Positions 1 to 12,899 of a stretch of DNA of 64,000 nucleotides are shown one piece after another (within the stretch, counting starts at the first letter, position 1; each line of letters starts with the position of its first letter). Both the position numbers and the translations under genes were made by a program. A model generated the notes under the pieces. That model was not told where the DNA came from. It was given only the letters and a program-made list of their open reading frames with translations, and searched no databases. Origin of the DNA: Mastigias papua (lineage: Eukaryota; Cnidaria; Scyphozoa; Rhizostomeae; Mastigiidae); assembly GCA_964019165.1 (NCBI GenBank), contig OZ025268.1, positions 6,512,528-6,576,527 of the forward strand, given 5' to 3'.

Positions 1-1929
1 AGCATTTGCATATCACAATACTTACCTTGTGGCTTCAACAGTCAGTGTAAAACGATTCTACTACTGAAATGATCGATACCGGCATAATAATTATCATTCC
101 ACATCTTCTGGAATCGTGATTATGTAGTAAACTAGGAGGATGTAGCCACAACTGAACCCTAAAAACATTGGCTCACTAGGAAGGGTTCATTTCTTATTTT
201 ATACCAAAAACTTCCTCTAAGCTTCAAACCATACTGTTTGGCCATCACTAAGGATAAGACTAATTTTCTTAACTAATTGTTGGGTCTAAGGTCTATATAA
301 AATCAATAATAATTCTCAGTCATCTTCATTGAAAATGAGCAATGAGGCCAAATAAACTGGTATCTTTTGTCTGTAAATCAATTATGATTCATATATTCTG
401 TTGTTTCGAATTTATTCAACTCTTTGCTAGGAAGATCCTATAACATTTTGCAGTCGTTTGATTCAAGTAGTTTCTAACTGCTGTAATTCACGGCTCCTTT
501 TCTCCTTTCAAGCGTTTTTTCTGCAACAATCTCAGGGTTCTCAAGACTTTTTCCAAAAAAACTCCCTAACACTTCCAGGTTTTCCGGACCAAATTCTAAA
601 AAATTCCTTACTTTTTCACATTTTCCAAGCAGTTTTCAACGAAAACAAGGAAATGATTTGTGATATGTAACGCAAATGGGGAGTTCCCTGACTTCTCCGG
701 GTTTTTCAGGTATTCCTGACTCCTGCGAGCCCTGTCTCTAATCAATAATTTGAACAAAGTATTGTACCTCGCTTGCAACTTTCTCTTTCAGATTCAATAA
801 GTGATGTACCATAAGTATAAATGCCTCTGGTCCGCCATAAAATCAACACAAAATAAAATGCTGTCTAATAACTATTTCTTTCATACCGCACGTGAGGAAA
901 GTATAATTTTGCCCTTCTGCATTAACCCTATGTGTGCGTTCTTTTTCAGATACATTTTCTAATAGAAAATAGACTTCTAACATCTAACCAACTGATCTAA
1001 ATAATACAATTAAATCTTCAGTTAATACCGAAAGCTAATGACCTCAGACAAGTTTGGGAACATTAAACGGATATGTTTAAAGGCTTCACTTTGTGGGCTT
1101 GATGCTTTCACCAATTGTTTCATAAGCCCTAACTTTATGTGCAGGCAGCAAAATTCTCTCTCTCTTTGAACCAGAGCACTGTCAAGTACATTGTGTGTAC
1201 CAGGAGTTAATGTACAAAATTTTGTTGCACATTGTTATCGATGCCTTCATATACCAAAACCTAATCTCTTACACTAAACGTGCAATACGCCGGATCAAAC
1301 AGTTAAATATGAGCACAGCCGTCAAATATTTAAGACGCCGATCAGATCTACTTTCTCCCAACTTAATTGACCAATCATCATGCAGGGTTCTCACTACACA
1401 CGCACTCCACAGCCACATTTAGGACCATAAGCAATACCCAACTAATAATGCCACGTTATTGATACTGTGTTAAGGTAGCCGGAAAAAACAATAATACCAA
1501 TAGCATGTGTTAGTTGGGTATCAACTTAGGTACCAATCGGTAGGAAAAGTGGGAATCTAGTAAAAACCGTAAATACCCCTGCCCTGAGTCGATCAGCTTC
1601 AAACTACCTCACCTGCATCTGTCCGCTTGAATGTTGCTTAAGTCTTTCATATTTGCTTACATTTCAAAATTGTACTCTAACCGAGCCAAAATTCAAAACA
1701 GGGCTTTCTCATAAGTCCCATACTTGTCAGGGGGAAGGTGACATTTTGAGCATAAATTATAGAGTCTGCTTTCCATATAGCCATAATAAGCATAGCCGCC
1801 AAATGTTTGATTGGTTGAAAGCTCTGATCAGGTCTATTTCCTCCAAACCTATTTGACTACTCATTATACAAATTGGACCTGAATATAGCTGTGGAGCGCA
1901 TGTATGGTCCGAATCTTGCATGATGATTG
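1..1929. other. Intergenic, no gene recognised
   Basis: No coding region with recognisable homology or paired splice sites was seen. A strong donor-like string occurs on the minus strand at 20-26, but no open frame reaches it from any nearby acceptor, so an exon is not called. Open frames here are under 80 codons and look random. Confidence 0.5.
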
Positions 1930-2262
1930 GTCACTTTGGTTGGGAGAAAATAGACCTGATCAGAGCTCTCAGTTTAGAAAATATTCAGTTTAGAGGCTGC
2001 TCCTTATGGTCCTCACTGCCCAATAGTCTGAAAGGCAGTGACACTTTGCAAGAATCCAAAAGAAGAATAAACCAGTGGGATAGAATTTGTTGCAACTGCA
2101 GAATGTGTAAAGTTTTTATTAAGGATTTAGGTTTTTTGAATTAGTTGTATTTAACAATTACTTGTAATTATATTGTTCTTAGTTCTTTTATTCTTTAATT
2201 TTAGTATTAGTTGGCCTTAATCAGCTTCTTTTAGCTAAATATAAAACGCCAACTGTAAATAA
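1930..2262 (+). pseudogene. 3' end of a CR1/L2-like LINE
   Basis: The plus-strand frame ending at 2144 shows the C-terminal pattern of a non-LTR retrotransposon ORF2: a Trp-rich segment like 'LWSSLPNSLKGSDTL', then 'CCNCRMCKVFIKDLGFLN' and a stop. The same pattern recurs in a related copy near 22.9-23.0 kb. The 3' UTR after the stop (TTGGCCTTAATCAGCTT..., AACTGTAAATAAA) matches the tail of that copy at 23.14-23.19 kb and runs straight into a (TGA)n tract, as expected for CR1/L2-type 3' ends carrying short tandem tails. Everything upstream of about 1930 is missing, so this is a 5'-truncated dead copy. Family assignment is by motif memory. Confidence 0.7.
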
Positions 2263-2292
2263 ATTGATGATGATGATGATGATGATGGTGAC

Positions 2293-2351
<59 letters not shown>

Positions 2352-2370
2352 CGACGATGATGGAGATGAT
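2263..2370 (+). repeat. (TGA/ATG)n microsatellite, LINE tail
   Basis: About 33 near-perfect TGA triplets with a few interruptions (ggtgacgatg, gacgacgatg). It directly follows the LINE 3' UTR, so it probably expanded from the element's 3' tail. Confidence 0.95.
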
Positions 2371-3630
2371 CAACTTAGCTAGCCCATGGTTGGAGACCTC
2401 CTCTTGGTGGCAAGCGGGCACAGACTCTGCCCTTAAGTTGATAGTGATTCATTTCGCGAAGATTCAGAATTGGGGCAGATGTTAACGACCTGTGGCAAAC
2501 TGTCCAACCAGGCCCCGTCAGTGAAAGTCAGGCACAGCAGCTTCAGGCTGCAGCTCTGATAAGTAACTGTTGGGGTAACAGAGTGGATTGAGTGTAGCCG
2601 ACACAATCACCTCTTGCAAACAATTGATAGGCGGTCCACTGACCCCAGGGTCAGTCTCAGGCCCCGTGAGGGGCGTAACGAGAAGAAGATGATCAACTTA
2701 TCAAACATTTGGCGGATATGATACTGTAATTGCTTGCGGTCGCTATCTGCCATCTTCCATCTTGAATCGTAGGAAATTTCGCTTTAATGAAAAAAGCTTT
2801 CTCTACGACCGTCGGCAGTTCTTGGCAGTGCCGTTAAATGATGATAAGCCACCAGGAAGCTACCATAACTGCTGAGAGAAAGTTGAGCAAGTTCAACCTC
2901 AGCGGCACTTCAAACAGCTACCGGCAGTTCAGAAGAATGCTGCGGGAAATTTTTGCAAAAGATAAATAGTAACGCCACCAACCCTGTGCACTGTGTCGAT
3001 AATCACTTAATTACACGTATTCAACAGAACATAAAATATTAAAACACAGATCAGATGTTCATTTCTTGGATCGTTGCAAATAAGATAGAGCTCGTACACA
3101 CGTGGTGCAAAATTATGTTATACTTGGTGACTTTTCGACATAAAAGACAAATAAACAATAGTAGGAAGGTTCATCCAACCGTTTTCAACGAAGAGTTTCC
3201 CAATAAAACTTAACAGCATGATGAATTTTCTAACGTGCTATAACAAATTGCTTCCATTGAACTCTATATAGCATTCGCTTTTCCTATCATAAACGGGGTC
3301 ATCCACATAGTACTTACGCTCAAAATCATCAGAGTTTTGACCAACCCACCCACCCTGTATGCGCGAGTGCGCTTATGGCTTTAATCATTACGGTTTCGAT
3401 GTCAATATGCAACCAAACCTAGAAAAAGGCCATTCAAAAAGTATGTACGGTCTGGAGGGGAGGGAGAGGTACCAAAAAAAGCGCACGAAAAAGTACAAGG
3501 GGAGGAGGTCTCTTCAACGATCGTACGTACGCCCATGTAATTTTCAAACGCTTAGTGCTTGCGAAGCATCCTAAATAAAGCAAACTATCTTCCAAAAATT
3601 ATACACACAAGATCGTTCTTATCATGAAAA
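2371..3630. other. Intergenic repeat-derived sequence
   Basis: No gene seen. About 2380-2700 is moderately GC-rich and ends in '...gggcgtaacgagaagaagatga', which looks like the tail of another short retroelement. This is unproven because no second copy is present in the window. Confidence 0.4.
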
Positions 3631-3639
3631 ACTTTATGG

Positions 3640-5520
3640 AGTAAGATCAAATCGCATGGTTACACAATGCAGGATTCCACAGGGGTCATGCCCTGGGCCC
3701 CTTATGTTCATCATTTATGGAAATGATTTTCACACTGACTTAGTAGGTCTTCCCCAAACAGGTACGCAGATGATACTACTGGGACATATTCAGCAGAGGA
3801 TATTGAAGCACTCTGTGATGATTTAAATGCGGAATTAGCCAAAATCTGAGAACAGGTGCGGAGCAACAAGTTTAGTCTTACCACTAGCAAATCTGAATTC
3901 CTGATTTTGGGTTACAAAAGGCAACTTAATGGTATCCAACAGCCGGTGCAATAAAAGATAGATGAGGATTCGATAAGAAGGGTTCAGGAAGTAAAATATC
4001 TTGGGCTAGCGGCTGATAAAAATTTAACTTGGAATGAACAATGGCTATCTACAATTCGCGAACTAACAAATGCTTCACCTCAAACAAAGCTGGAGCAGGT
4101 CTACAGAGCCATTGTTGAATGCCATGTAAGATACGGAAATGAACTATGGGGTAGTTTGACTGATACCAAATTGGATCATTTACAGCACCTTCTTTGAAAC
4201 AGGGCTCGTGTACTAATTTGTAGCATATTGGTGTTCTATGTCTCAGATTAATCTGTGTTTTATGTCGTGTCGCTTTACTTTTGATGTTGCGTTTTGGAAT
4301 GGCGTATTTGTGTCAACGTGTATTGTGCTTTGATGTTGTATAGTGCTTACGATTATATTATGTGTGTTTTAGTATTTGATTCAGTCAGTCAGTTAGTTCA
4401 GTTCAGTCTTGCGGTTATAAAGAAAAGAGCACACACGCATAGAAGTTTCTCTCTGTTGTTTCTAACTTAGGCCTAGGCCTATGGCCTAGGCTTGAAGGCT
4501 CAAACATCGAAGACTTGCCGGCCACCGAAGTGAGACCCCTTGTAAGTTACAAATTGAAAACGCACATTCAAAGGACGGGTGGGTGTGCAATTGGTTATCA
4601 GTCCTTAACCTTATAAAATGTGACAAGGCTGTATGACATATAAAATATTGAACAACTTATATCCTGACAGTCTTCGCGGAAAATTCACTTTGAGATATCA
4701 GATATCTGCATGTGAGACAAGAAACTATCGTACAAATATCCCAAAACAAAACCTAGGATTTTAGAAAAGAAGCTTTCACTATTCTGCGGCTAAATTGCGG
4801 AAAGAGATAACTCTCCAAATATGGACTAGCCCCAGAATTTTCGCGCTCGGTAGAAAACAGAAAGAGTACTTGCTACACTAGCAATTATCCCAAAAGCACG
4901 ATCTCTAGGAAGAGTATAACTTATTGACTTTTATAATGTATTTAGCAGTACTCCTTATATAAGTTATGTTGTAACATGCTTATATATTTTAATTTAAATT
5001 TTTATGTATTCATGCTGATAGAGATTTCTGTATAAACATTATTCGAGCTTTTAAAATAGTGAGATAGACAATAGATTCAAATATTTAGACGGAGGGAGTA
5101 GATGACCTAAAAAGTACGTACGCTTAGGAGAGGATTGTACCTGCAAAACGTGCAAAAGCGTACAAGGGGGAGGGGGGTAGAATATCAATGAATATTGAGT
5201 GTACATACTTTCTGAATGGCCCCAATTACGTAAAGAAAAGATTGACTAAAACTGATTCATAGTGGCGTGCTTTCAATGCAAAGCGCTACGCAGCTTTCTC
5301 CCTTCTCCAAATATGATATGCAGCGAATATACAAACACACATTAGAGTTTACAACTCAAAATATACGTTTGATTAGTGACTTTGCAACTGTCACAACAGT
5401 TATCGTCGTAACGATGAATTTTTCGCAAAGATTATCGCAAAGAATCTCCCGACTATGTCAGCCTTTAAGAAAAACCTAAACAAATGGCTTATAACTCAAA
5501 ACCAGACTACTCCTTCTGCC
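3640..5520 (+). pseudogene. Degenerate CR1-like reverse transcriptase with an insertion
   Basis: Translated plus-strand pieces give the RT palm signature 'RIPQGSCPGPLMF', then 'RYADDTTGTYSAEDIE' (YADD catalytic box, 3760-3810), 'KSEFLILGY', 'VQEVKYLGLAADKNLTWNEQ' and 'YRAIVECHVRYGNELWGSL', as in CR1/jockey-type ORF2. Frameshifts and in-frame stops occur throughout. The coding match breaks near 4215 and resumes about 4560 with 'AVMTYKILNNLYPDSLRGKF', so roughly 340 bp of unrelated DNA interrupt it. A flanking 5-bp repeat TTGTA is a possible target-site duplication. A later piece near 5450-5500 ('TMSAFKKNLNKWLI') may be the end of the ORF or part of another copy. Non-functional. Confidence 0.75.
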
Positions 5521-7669
5521 CACACTGTGAATCTTCGCTATGTTACTACAGTTATAAGGCTAATTTTGAAGAGATAGATATATTTGACGCCACAATTTGG
5601 TCCGTCGATATCTTTATCTTTGATAAGCAAAAACTCTCCTAGACGAGATCTTTTACTGGCTATTGATATTTGCTAATTTTATATCATTGAACCGACATTA
5701 CGGCCTGCATCCAATACGCGAAACATCATTCAAAAATAGAAGAAAAGTATATTCTCCCATATCCATCCTACTGTCAGAAATACATGAACCCTTTGTGTCA
5801 TTTACCAATTAACATATCGGGCAATTGATAGATTGATAGATTGGTCAATCAGATTGGGAGAAAATAGATCTGATCGGCCTCGTAAACATTTGGCAGCTAT
5901 TCTGTCTTCTTCATATATTAAATCTTGTTCTAGTCTTCTTTACTTCAAAACACCAAAACGCCGTGTGTTTTCTCGCTTAGAGATACTATTTTGGACTATT
6001 CCTTTAGACTGCGGTGAATTTCCCGAGGTGTTGTCCGCGTGTATGTCTTAGAATGATATGCTGCATTATCGAATAACAAAAACATATCTAACACCAGGAA
6101 GAACATACAAAAAACCAAAAGCTCACTAAGGCTTAAAAACGTCGTCACTCTCGAGAGCCATGAACCGTGGCACCTCTAAGAATGAAAACGATAACATCAA
6201 GCAATGAAATTTGGGTATTTTGGAGGGAGTATGGCAATTTCAAAAGTGTTTATCGAGTGTGAGCATGTTTTCTATCACTCCTAAATGCATTGCTGAATAT
6301 ACAGTATGGATAACAAAACTTTGACCATTCCGAACATCATCCTATCTCTTGCTGTGGAAATACCAACTTGGACTGGCGCCCTCTCTGTTATCCTTAACTT
6401 CTACATCTGCCTTACTAAACAAAGGATTAGAGCATACAAAAAGTTTTCGTTTGTGTTGGCAAGCATCTTCGTACTTTATCACCAATTTTTTAACATTTGT
6501 TGTTATCAAAGAAGCTAAGTAGAAGTCAAAGAAAATTAAACAGAGACTTGAACAAAGTATTTAAGGAAGCTCGCCTGATAACCGAATCTCATTTCACAAA
6601 AACGGCTAGCTTCTCCAAATATTGAGGAAGAAGATACCAATGTATGATGTGACAATTTGCACTTATGTTTGTCATACATTGATTTCTAGTATGATTTCCA
6701 TACACTTATAGCTAGTGCCTCTACATTTGTGCCTACTGAAAAATATCTCAACCTTGCATCTCGTTGGATGAGCGATGATGATACTCTCCTCCGCGGTGCT
6801 GCAAAACCTCATTCAATTTCATGCTTACGTACTCGATGTTGGAAGGGGGCGCTTTATGTACACCAGGGAAAAGCCTACAGAGTACCTTCAATCTCAGAAA
6901 ACCTGACGACACACAATCGAAAGATCACAGCCAACTAAGCAGCGACAAAAATACACTACGAAATGTCTACATGATTCTCCGCAGTACAGCTAAGAGTTAA
7001 GAATTCTGGTATGGAGATTTTAAGACTAAAGGAAGCATTATCGAAGGTGGGGGAACGAGCATTACACTACGCTGGATACATGACGTGATCTAGGATGCTT
7101 GCTAGGAAACATTGTTAAAGGTAGTAGAGGGGATAAAACGAGAGCTTAGGCTATTGTAGTGACCCTAAACACCGGGAACCAAACCTTCAACTCGGGCCTC
7201 ATTTCATCATTCATTCTCAACCGACCTTTTCTATTTCTGCTAAGTCATCCCACATCTGGACATCACCTTACGTCATCCCTGTCATCACACCTTACAGGTC
7301 ATTCCTTTGCTTTTGTTTATCTCACATGTCCATTCCACCTACTCAGCCCACTACCTTCTTTTTATATCTATTTAGTAATGATTCGTCAGCTAAATTTGTG
7401 TATATATGTCTGTAAAATTATGTTGAATATCAGTCAGTAGATCAGTACCTTAACTCAACATCGTCTATCTCTGGCTCCGTGTTCTCTGCACGTTAAATAA
7501 GACTATCAACACCAACCAACAACATAGAGGAAAGGGCGGTTACCACACAGCAGCATTTCATGTCACAAAACTATACTCGTCAAATAAGAAAGGCTAAAGG
7601 GAAGGTAAGTACAGTAAGAGATGCTACATCAGTTAAGCATGGAAAACGGTACAAGATGTGAATACTTTA
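5521..7669. other. Intergenic, no recognised gene
   Basis: No homology recognised. A 70-codon hydrophobic frame at 6306-6518 has no identifiable family. A plus-strand segment 7553-7606 has an acceptor-like and a strong donor-like border (GGGAAG followed by GTAAGTAC) with an open 18-codon frame, which is too little to call. About 7155-7545 begins TGTAGTGACC and has LTR-like composition, but no duplication of flanks or second LTR supports that. Confidence 0.4.
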
Positions 7670-8370
7670 TGACATACATTTCAATCAAATGTTCCTAAAA
7701 AAGGAGATTCATATATTTCCATTCAAAAAAACGGGAGAAAACGGGTGATTAAAATTTAAAAATGAGTGAAAGCAAGAGGAATAGAAATGCCCATTAAGTC
7801 TATTTTTACTACACGGTACTTTGCTAAGACAAAGTCCTTCTTCTTTGCATTTTGCTAAGTTTTATCAAATGTGAAATTAAACGATTATTATCTCAATGGT
7901 ATGCAAAAATGTTTCAAAGAAACTATTAATAACTGTTGTATACAACCAGCCTATACAATATTCAAATGATCAACATTTTATTCAACATCTGCTTTCTTGT
8001 ACTTCACAGGTAGCCCTTTTGACGACTCCAATTTGTGGCACTCCATGAAAACGTGCCTAGCTTTCCCTGCTCAAATATTCTGTTTTCTAAGCAACTGCTA
8101 TCAGTCAAAGCATATTTTATCCTGTTGTGTCCCAAGAATGTTGACGTGAAATTTAAACTTCATTGACAACCATTGTCAATTCCAACGTGTAATGTTTTAA
8201 ACAATAAACAAATTTTCCTTTTAACGCATGCGCAAACGTCAAAAGTTGTACTTTAAGGTATATAAAATTGACCATTAATAACTATACTACAAAGCACTAA
8301 AAACCGGTTAAAAACGGTAAACCAGGAGATTTAGTCAAAAACGGGAGTCTCCCGGAAAAAATGGGAGAGG
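7670..8370 (-). repeat. Dispersed repeat, copy A, with a decayed coding remnant
   Basis: This block is collinear, though diverged, with 52850-53770. Shared landmarks in order are the 'aaaacgggag' motifs, 'ctttgcattttgctaa', the 'gatcaacatttta' segment, 'gcctagctttccctgct' and 'actacaaagcactaaa'. Read on the minus strand, the centre encodes a conserved peptide: 'AGKARHVFMECHKLESSKG' here and 'AGKARQVLMDCHELVSYKE' in the other copy. Conservation at peptide level suggests decayed protein-coding transposon sequence, but the family is unknown to me. Confidence 0.6.
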
Positions 8371-9035
8371 TGGAATGTATGCTATGACCGATAGCTAAAT
8401 TTGTTGCTACGCCAAATACGGTGATGAGTCGCACGAAACCATAGCAACAAAGCGATACAAACAAGCATAGTTCAAACCTACGAACAGTAATAGGGCAGTG
8501 GCAACCACGCACGTAGGAAAAGTCAGCGCAGAACAGGCAGAGTGATTGAAAGAAAGGAGACCACTGATACTGCGTCAAGGATCGATCAGATATGAAATCC
8601 AATACAATCTCATATGTAATCTCACAGCTTTACAGTGTGATCTGGGAAGATCTTACAACAAAAAGTGATGGAATAAAGAAGATTTCGTAATAGCCGAAAC
8701 AGAGCGCGCGCTACTGTGTTCAGCTCTCCGACAAAAGTTATGATTGAAGACTGCACCTAGAATGAAGCTCTCTGTCATTACTTTTATTCGTGTGTGTGTT
8801 TCGTGACTCCCTAGCTAATAAAAGGAATGCTCAGTACTATCGCTGCGAAAGTACGCACGGTTGGCAATTTTCAGATCGTATGGCAAGCAAGACTTTGCGC
8901 TTAAGTACGTCGGAATCTGCCAATTTAAACACTCAGAGTAATGAATTGTGTAGACAAAAAGCTCTTTTTCTACTGTTGACTCTTACCATGTGAGGGAAAA
9001 GTGCGCAGTCATTTAACAAACAAAAAGAAACTCAC
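8371..9035. other. Intergenic, no recognised gene
   Basis: No gene or structured repeat recognised. A minus-strand frame of about 100 codons at 8297-8602 runs into the copy A repeat end and has no recognisable features. Confidence 0.4.
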
Positions 9036-9923
9036 ATGAACCAGGCGCGGATCCAGACTACAGCGAAGTATGCTAGAGCTGAAGTCAGATTTTACATTTG
9101 TGACGTAATGATTATCCCTGCATACATAACTATGCTTCTTGCTGTATAGGCTTGGTTCAAAATACCATGTAAAGTACATTTCTTCATGCACCAAGTAGTC
9201 GTAAGTCTAAGTAAACACACAGTTCTTTCCCACTTGCTCTGTACATAGCTTATGCTGGAGCTGGAGTAAGCCGACATTACGTAGTCTGCCTTTATGACAG
9301 CGTTATTGAGAATCAGCGATGTATTGGTCAATCGTGGCTCATTCCGAGCAGCATCAGCTCTGGCGGGAGCTGTAGTCAGTTCAAATCTACCCAATCAAAA
9401 CAAGAGCTGACTTCTGCTGAAGATTGAACATCGAATGAAAGTTGACGCTGACTGCTGCTGACAATATAATGAATAATAAGTGGAACGAAATTCACGGGCT
9501 GGAAAGGCAATATGAAACACCGCTTTGAGGAGCTACTGTTGAAGTGAGAAAGAGAGATCTGTCTCTAGCATTCATGTCCAAAGTAATCTCTCAGACATTA
9601 CGTAAGTAGCTTGACATAGCTAATTTGCAGCTGACAGAAATAGAAGTCATTTCACCGTCATATCTCAGTTCCCCACAATGGCGATTACTGCTAGTTTAGT
9701 CCTTTCAAATATAAGACGGCTTTTACAAGACAAAGCTTTACAATTATAGGAAAAAGAAAAGCTTCCCTCTGAGATATACACTTTTTCCATGATTTTATCG
9801 CAAACATGGAAAGTCACTTCTCCAGGAAACGTCTGCTTGCCTATAACGGGCCTGCTCTGTAGTTCCCAGTTTCTGAGACTTCCAGAGCAAACACTTCTTG
9901 TCAGGCAAAAGGATAAGCTATTA

Positions 9924-10571
9924 GGGGTCAGCCATTTATAACTCTGGGTACCGGGGCGGGTTAGGATTGGGGAGGGTATGAAAACTTTTTCTAGGGCAGT
10001 TCAGGGTATGGAACAATTTGGAGAATATAGAGGGGTACGAATCCTAAAAAAATCTTCAGAAAATCAGCTCAATGATTTGCAGAAGCCTATTGTCTACTGA
10101 ATTTATGCGCATCTAGTTGTCAAAGTTTCTTTAATAGCAATTTTTCTCTCATTTAAATTTTATGTGGTATACAGTGTTATTGCAGTGCTCTTATTAGCAT
10201 TCATCACTGCGGTTTGTTCAAATGAAGTTTCACGCTTAAGTCAACTTTTTCATGAAAACGTTTCTCACAAAGAATAACATTCCCTCCTGTACAAAGGTCT
10301 TTCTTTTAGTATTTTCCAGCAAGTAATTTTGCAGAACATATTTTCTATCTGTGATCTTTTCAAGAAGGCAACAGTGGCAATTCCTACTTTAAAAGTCTAC
10401 CCTGAAATTCTTACAGTTATAGGGTAGGTAGCAACTGGGGTGTAAAACATTTTATTTATGTCTCAATGGTATATGAAAATTTTTGAACAAAATTGGAATG
10501 GGTATAAAACGTTTGACCACTTTTTACATTCTAACCCGCTCCGGTACCCAGAGTTATCAATGACTGACCCC
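9924..10571. mobile_element. Harbinger/Tourist-like MITE, 648 bp
   Basis: Inverted terminal repeats of about 42 bp begin GGGGTCAG(C/T)CATT(T/G)ATAACT and continue through CTCTGGGTACCGG(G/A)GCGGGTTAG. Both ends are bordered by TTA (9921-9923 and 10572-10574), the 3-bp TWA-type duplication of PIF/Harbinger elements. No coding capacity, so non-autonomous. It lies inside the hAT-like element and is therefore younger. Confidence 0.85.
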
Positions 10572-10648
10572 TTAAAGTCATTAAATATTTCTTTGTAGAT
10601 TTCGATTATTTGAAAATGATACAGAGCAGTGTGCTAGTGTTGGCATAC

Positions 10649-10742
10649 CTTTTGAATCATAGCCTCCTCTAAGGAATCATAGCTAGGAGGACAAGTGTAA
10701 TAGGGGACCTCATTGATGTCTGGGGCCAAGCTTTTGAAAGTG
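10649..10742 (-). CDS. Orphan internal exon, gene unknown
   Basis: Minus-strand exon with good borders: acceptor ...TGTATGTTTGCAG at 10743-10744 and donor AAG/GTATGC after 10649. Length is 94 nt, entering with one nucleotide of a split codon and leaving in phase 0. The only open frame reads TFKSLAPDINEVPYYTC followed by PPSYDSLEEAMIQK (31 residues), which is protein-like rather than low-complexity. I do not recognise the protein. It lies within the hAT-like element, so it could be a transposon-encoded exon, an exonised sequence or a captured host exon. No partner exon with compatible phase was found nearby. Confidence 0.4.
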
Positions 10743-11312
10743 CTGCAAACATACAGTACATGTAAAATTGAATATTGCTTTTACCATGACACAAAATTAA
10801 CCGAATGCAGCTTTGTTGTTTTGCAAGTCAAAGTTCTTAAGCGGTAATGTTGTGTCCTAGTGTGATTTGGATTTTGGTTTTAGTATGGTGGAGAAGTAAA
10901 ATAAATAAGTAATACGGTAAATTATTTTGTTTGTATCTAGGTTGGAAGGACGCCATGTCTTTATAGAATTATGTATTGGTTAATAATGTTATTGTGTTTT
11001 GCAATGCCTAGTATCAATATTGCTGATTCTTGATCTATAGCTGTAAGATGTGAAGCATTTAAGACCCTCATCCTACTACCAGGTACTATTTTTTGTATAT
11101 TCTAGTGATGCAACCCAGAATCCCTTATGTCAAATGCTATGCCGGTAGGACAAAGCTATTCAACACAATTTTAGAGCTAAAATAGATAGAAAAAAGTATA
11201 CTTTATTTAAGACTATCTCGTCACACCCTTGCATTCATGGCCACACCCTAAATCATTGACCACGCCCTTTGAGCATACATCAGATTTTTGGCTAGATCCG
11301 CGCCTGATGAAC

Positions 11313-12899
11313 TACTTCCTTATTCATGTTAACGTAGATCCATCTCTAGTTATATAGTTCCGTGGACTTAACACTCATTTAATCAATGCTTCAAATTTTG
11401 ACCAGTGTAGGGCAAAAAGTCATTCTTTCCCACAATCTGGTGCAATATGAAGAGCATCTTAGAAAGCAGTACAGTCGGGTTAACTAGCTTTTTCCGTGGA
11501 ATAAATTTGATATGCATGCATTGCTAAATGAATATTAAGCAAACGGAAACGGTGTGCGACAAGACAAATCTATAAAATGTTAATCTTTTGTGGCAACACA
11601 AAAATACGGCAACATTCATCACTATTCCAATGGGCCAAGAGAGAACTAGCTAAGATGTCTTCGATTGACCATCCACTAGCAATAAACTATAATTTCCAGA
11701 GAAATACAGTGAAAGATAGAAAATTTTATGAAAATAAAATATAAGGACAATAAGAACAAATCGAGTAATGGGCACAACAAAGCAAAGGATAAAATACTTA
11801 ACACAATAAAATGAACCATAAAGAAACGAAATATCCTATAAATTCATCTAAAATAGTGATAATACGAGTTGCAGTATTCCTGCCAATATATTTTATCATT
11901 TTGCCTTAGACTACTCCATCACACACCCTAGCAGCTCCCGGAAAATGAATTATCGGCAAAACTACTTGCAATAAACGTTTGCAAGCTATAAAGATCTTGC
12001 TATTTACTCAGTCAGTGATGACCTTATTACTTAAATATATCAAATGTTTTTTGAGGTGCATGACAAAAACTACTGTATGGAAATTCACAACTACATATTA
12101 AAATGTATATGTGAACAGTGAGAAAAGTATTAGGATTGTCTGATATTGAAAGTATATGGTAATAAAATGTTCTGTTTGATAAATGATACAGTACAAAGGA
12201 AAAATTAACTATCTAAATACCATATCAAAGATTGATCATTTTGCGCTTCTTTTTTGCTTTGCCTTCGCTTGCTTTCCCCGCCAACTTTCCTGCAATCTGT
12301 TGTCTCCTAGTCATCTCATCTCCCTTTAAATAAAAGTACGGCAAATCAATAATGTATGCTTTTAAGAGCACCTGAACCATCTGACATAAGGCTAACTTCC
12401 CAGAGAGCAGATGTTCGCAGTAAGCAAACTTCCGAAGACTCCAGCATTTTGTGGGTCATAGCTGTTCTATTGAAACCCATGGTTGAAAAAAATTAAACTT
12501 CACTCACTAACATAGGACTCCATGACTGATCACTTTTCGTAGCTTAAGGATGATGCAAAGACAGAAACAGTCATCATCATCAGCCATAGCTATATCTCTA
12601 AGTAAGCAGCGTTTTCACAAATTTCTACAACTGTTCGGTCATGGACCAAAGAGATTTGATCACCAATATACCACTCAATGAGGTTAAAAATATTAGAAAT
12701 AGGGTATTCAAACTACTACCAAATCAACCAATAGACAAGAGTAAATGAAGAATTCTTATCAACACATCCATAGTTATTATTGACTAAAAAGCATTTCCTC
12801 GTCCATTAGGGACCATATCAAGGACACAGATCATAGTGCGTCTATTGATAACTTTGTATTTTAGACAACGTTGGTAATGAACTAGATTTTCATCAGGCC
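11313..12899. other. Intergenic, no gene recognised
   Basis: AT-rich, no open frame above about 60 codons and no splice-bounded exon seen. Confidence 0.5.

Larger units (their letters stand above)
9042..11306. mobile_element. hAT-like DNA transposon remnant, 2.27 kb, with 6-bp duplication
   Basis: The ends are inverted repeats: left CAGGCGCGGATCCAG, right (reverse complement) CAGGCGCGGATCTAG. The element is flanked directly by ATGAAC at 9036-9041 and 11307-11312, a 6-bp target-site duplication. CAG...GGCGGATC-type termini are typical of hAT elements, which usually make 8-bp duplications, so the superfamily is an inference. No transposase frame survives. Inside are a younger MITE (9924-10571) and an exon-like segment (10649-10742). 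Confidence 0.7.

Noticed and set aside
1..60. Strong minus-strand donor GTAAGT at the left edge
   Set aside because: All three frames upstream are closed at plausible acceptors; could at most be a non-coding exon.
2221..2485. Poly-Met and poly-Ile frames
   Set aside because: Translations of the (TGA)n microsatellite in the LINE tail.
7155..7545. Possible solo LTR beginning TGTAGTGACC
   Set aside because: No matching CA end with target duplication, no second LTR, no adjacent gag-pol sequence.
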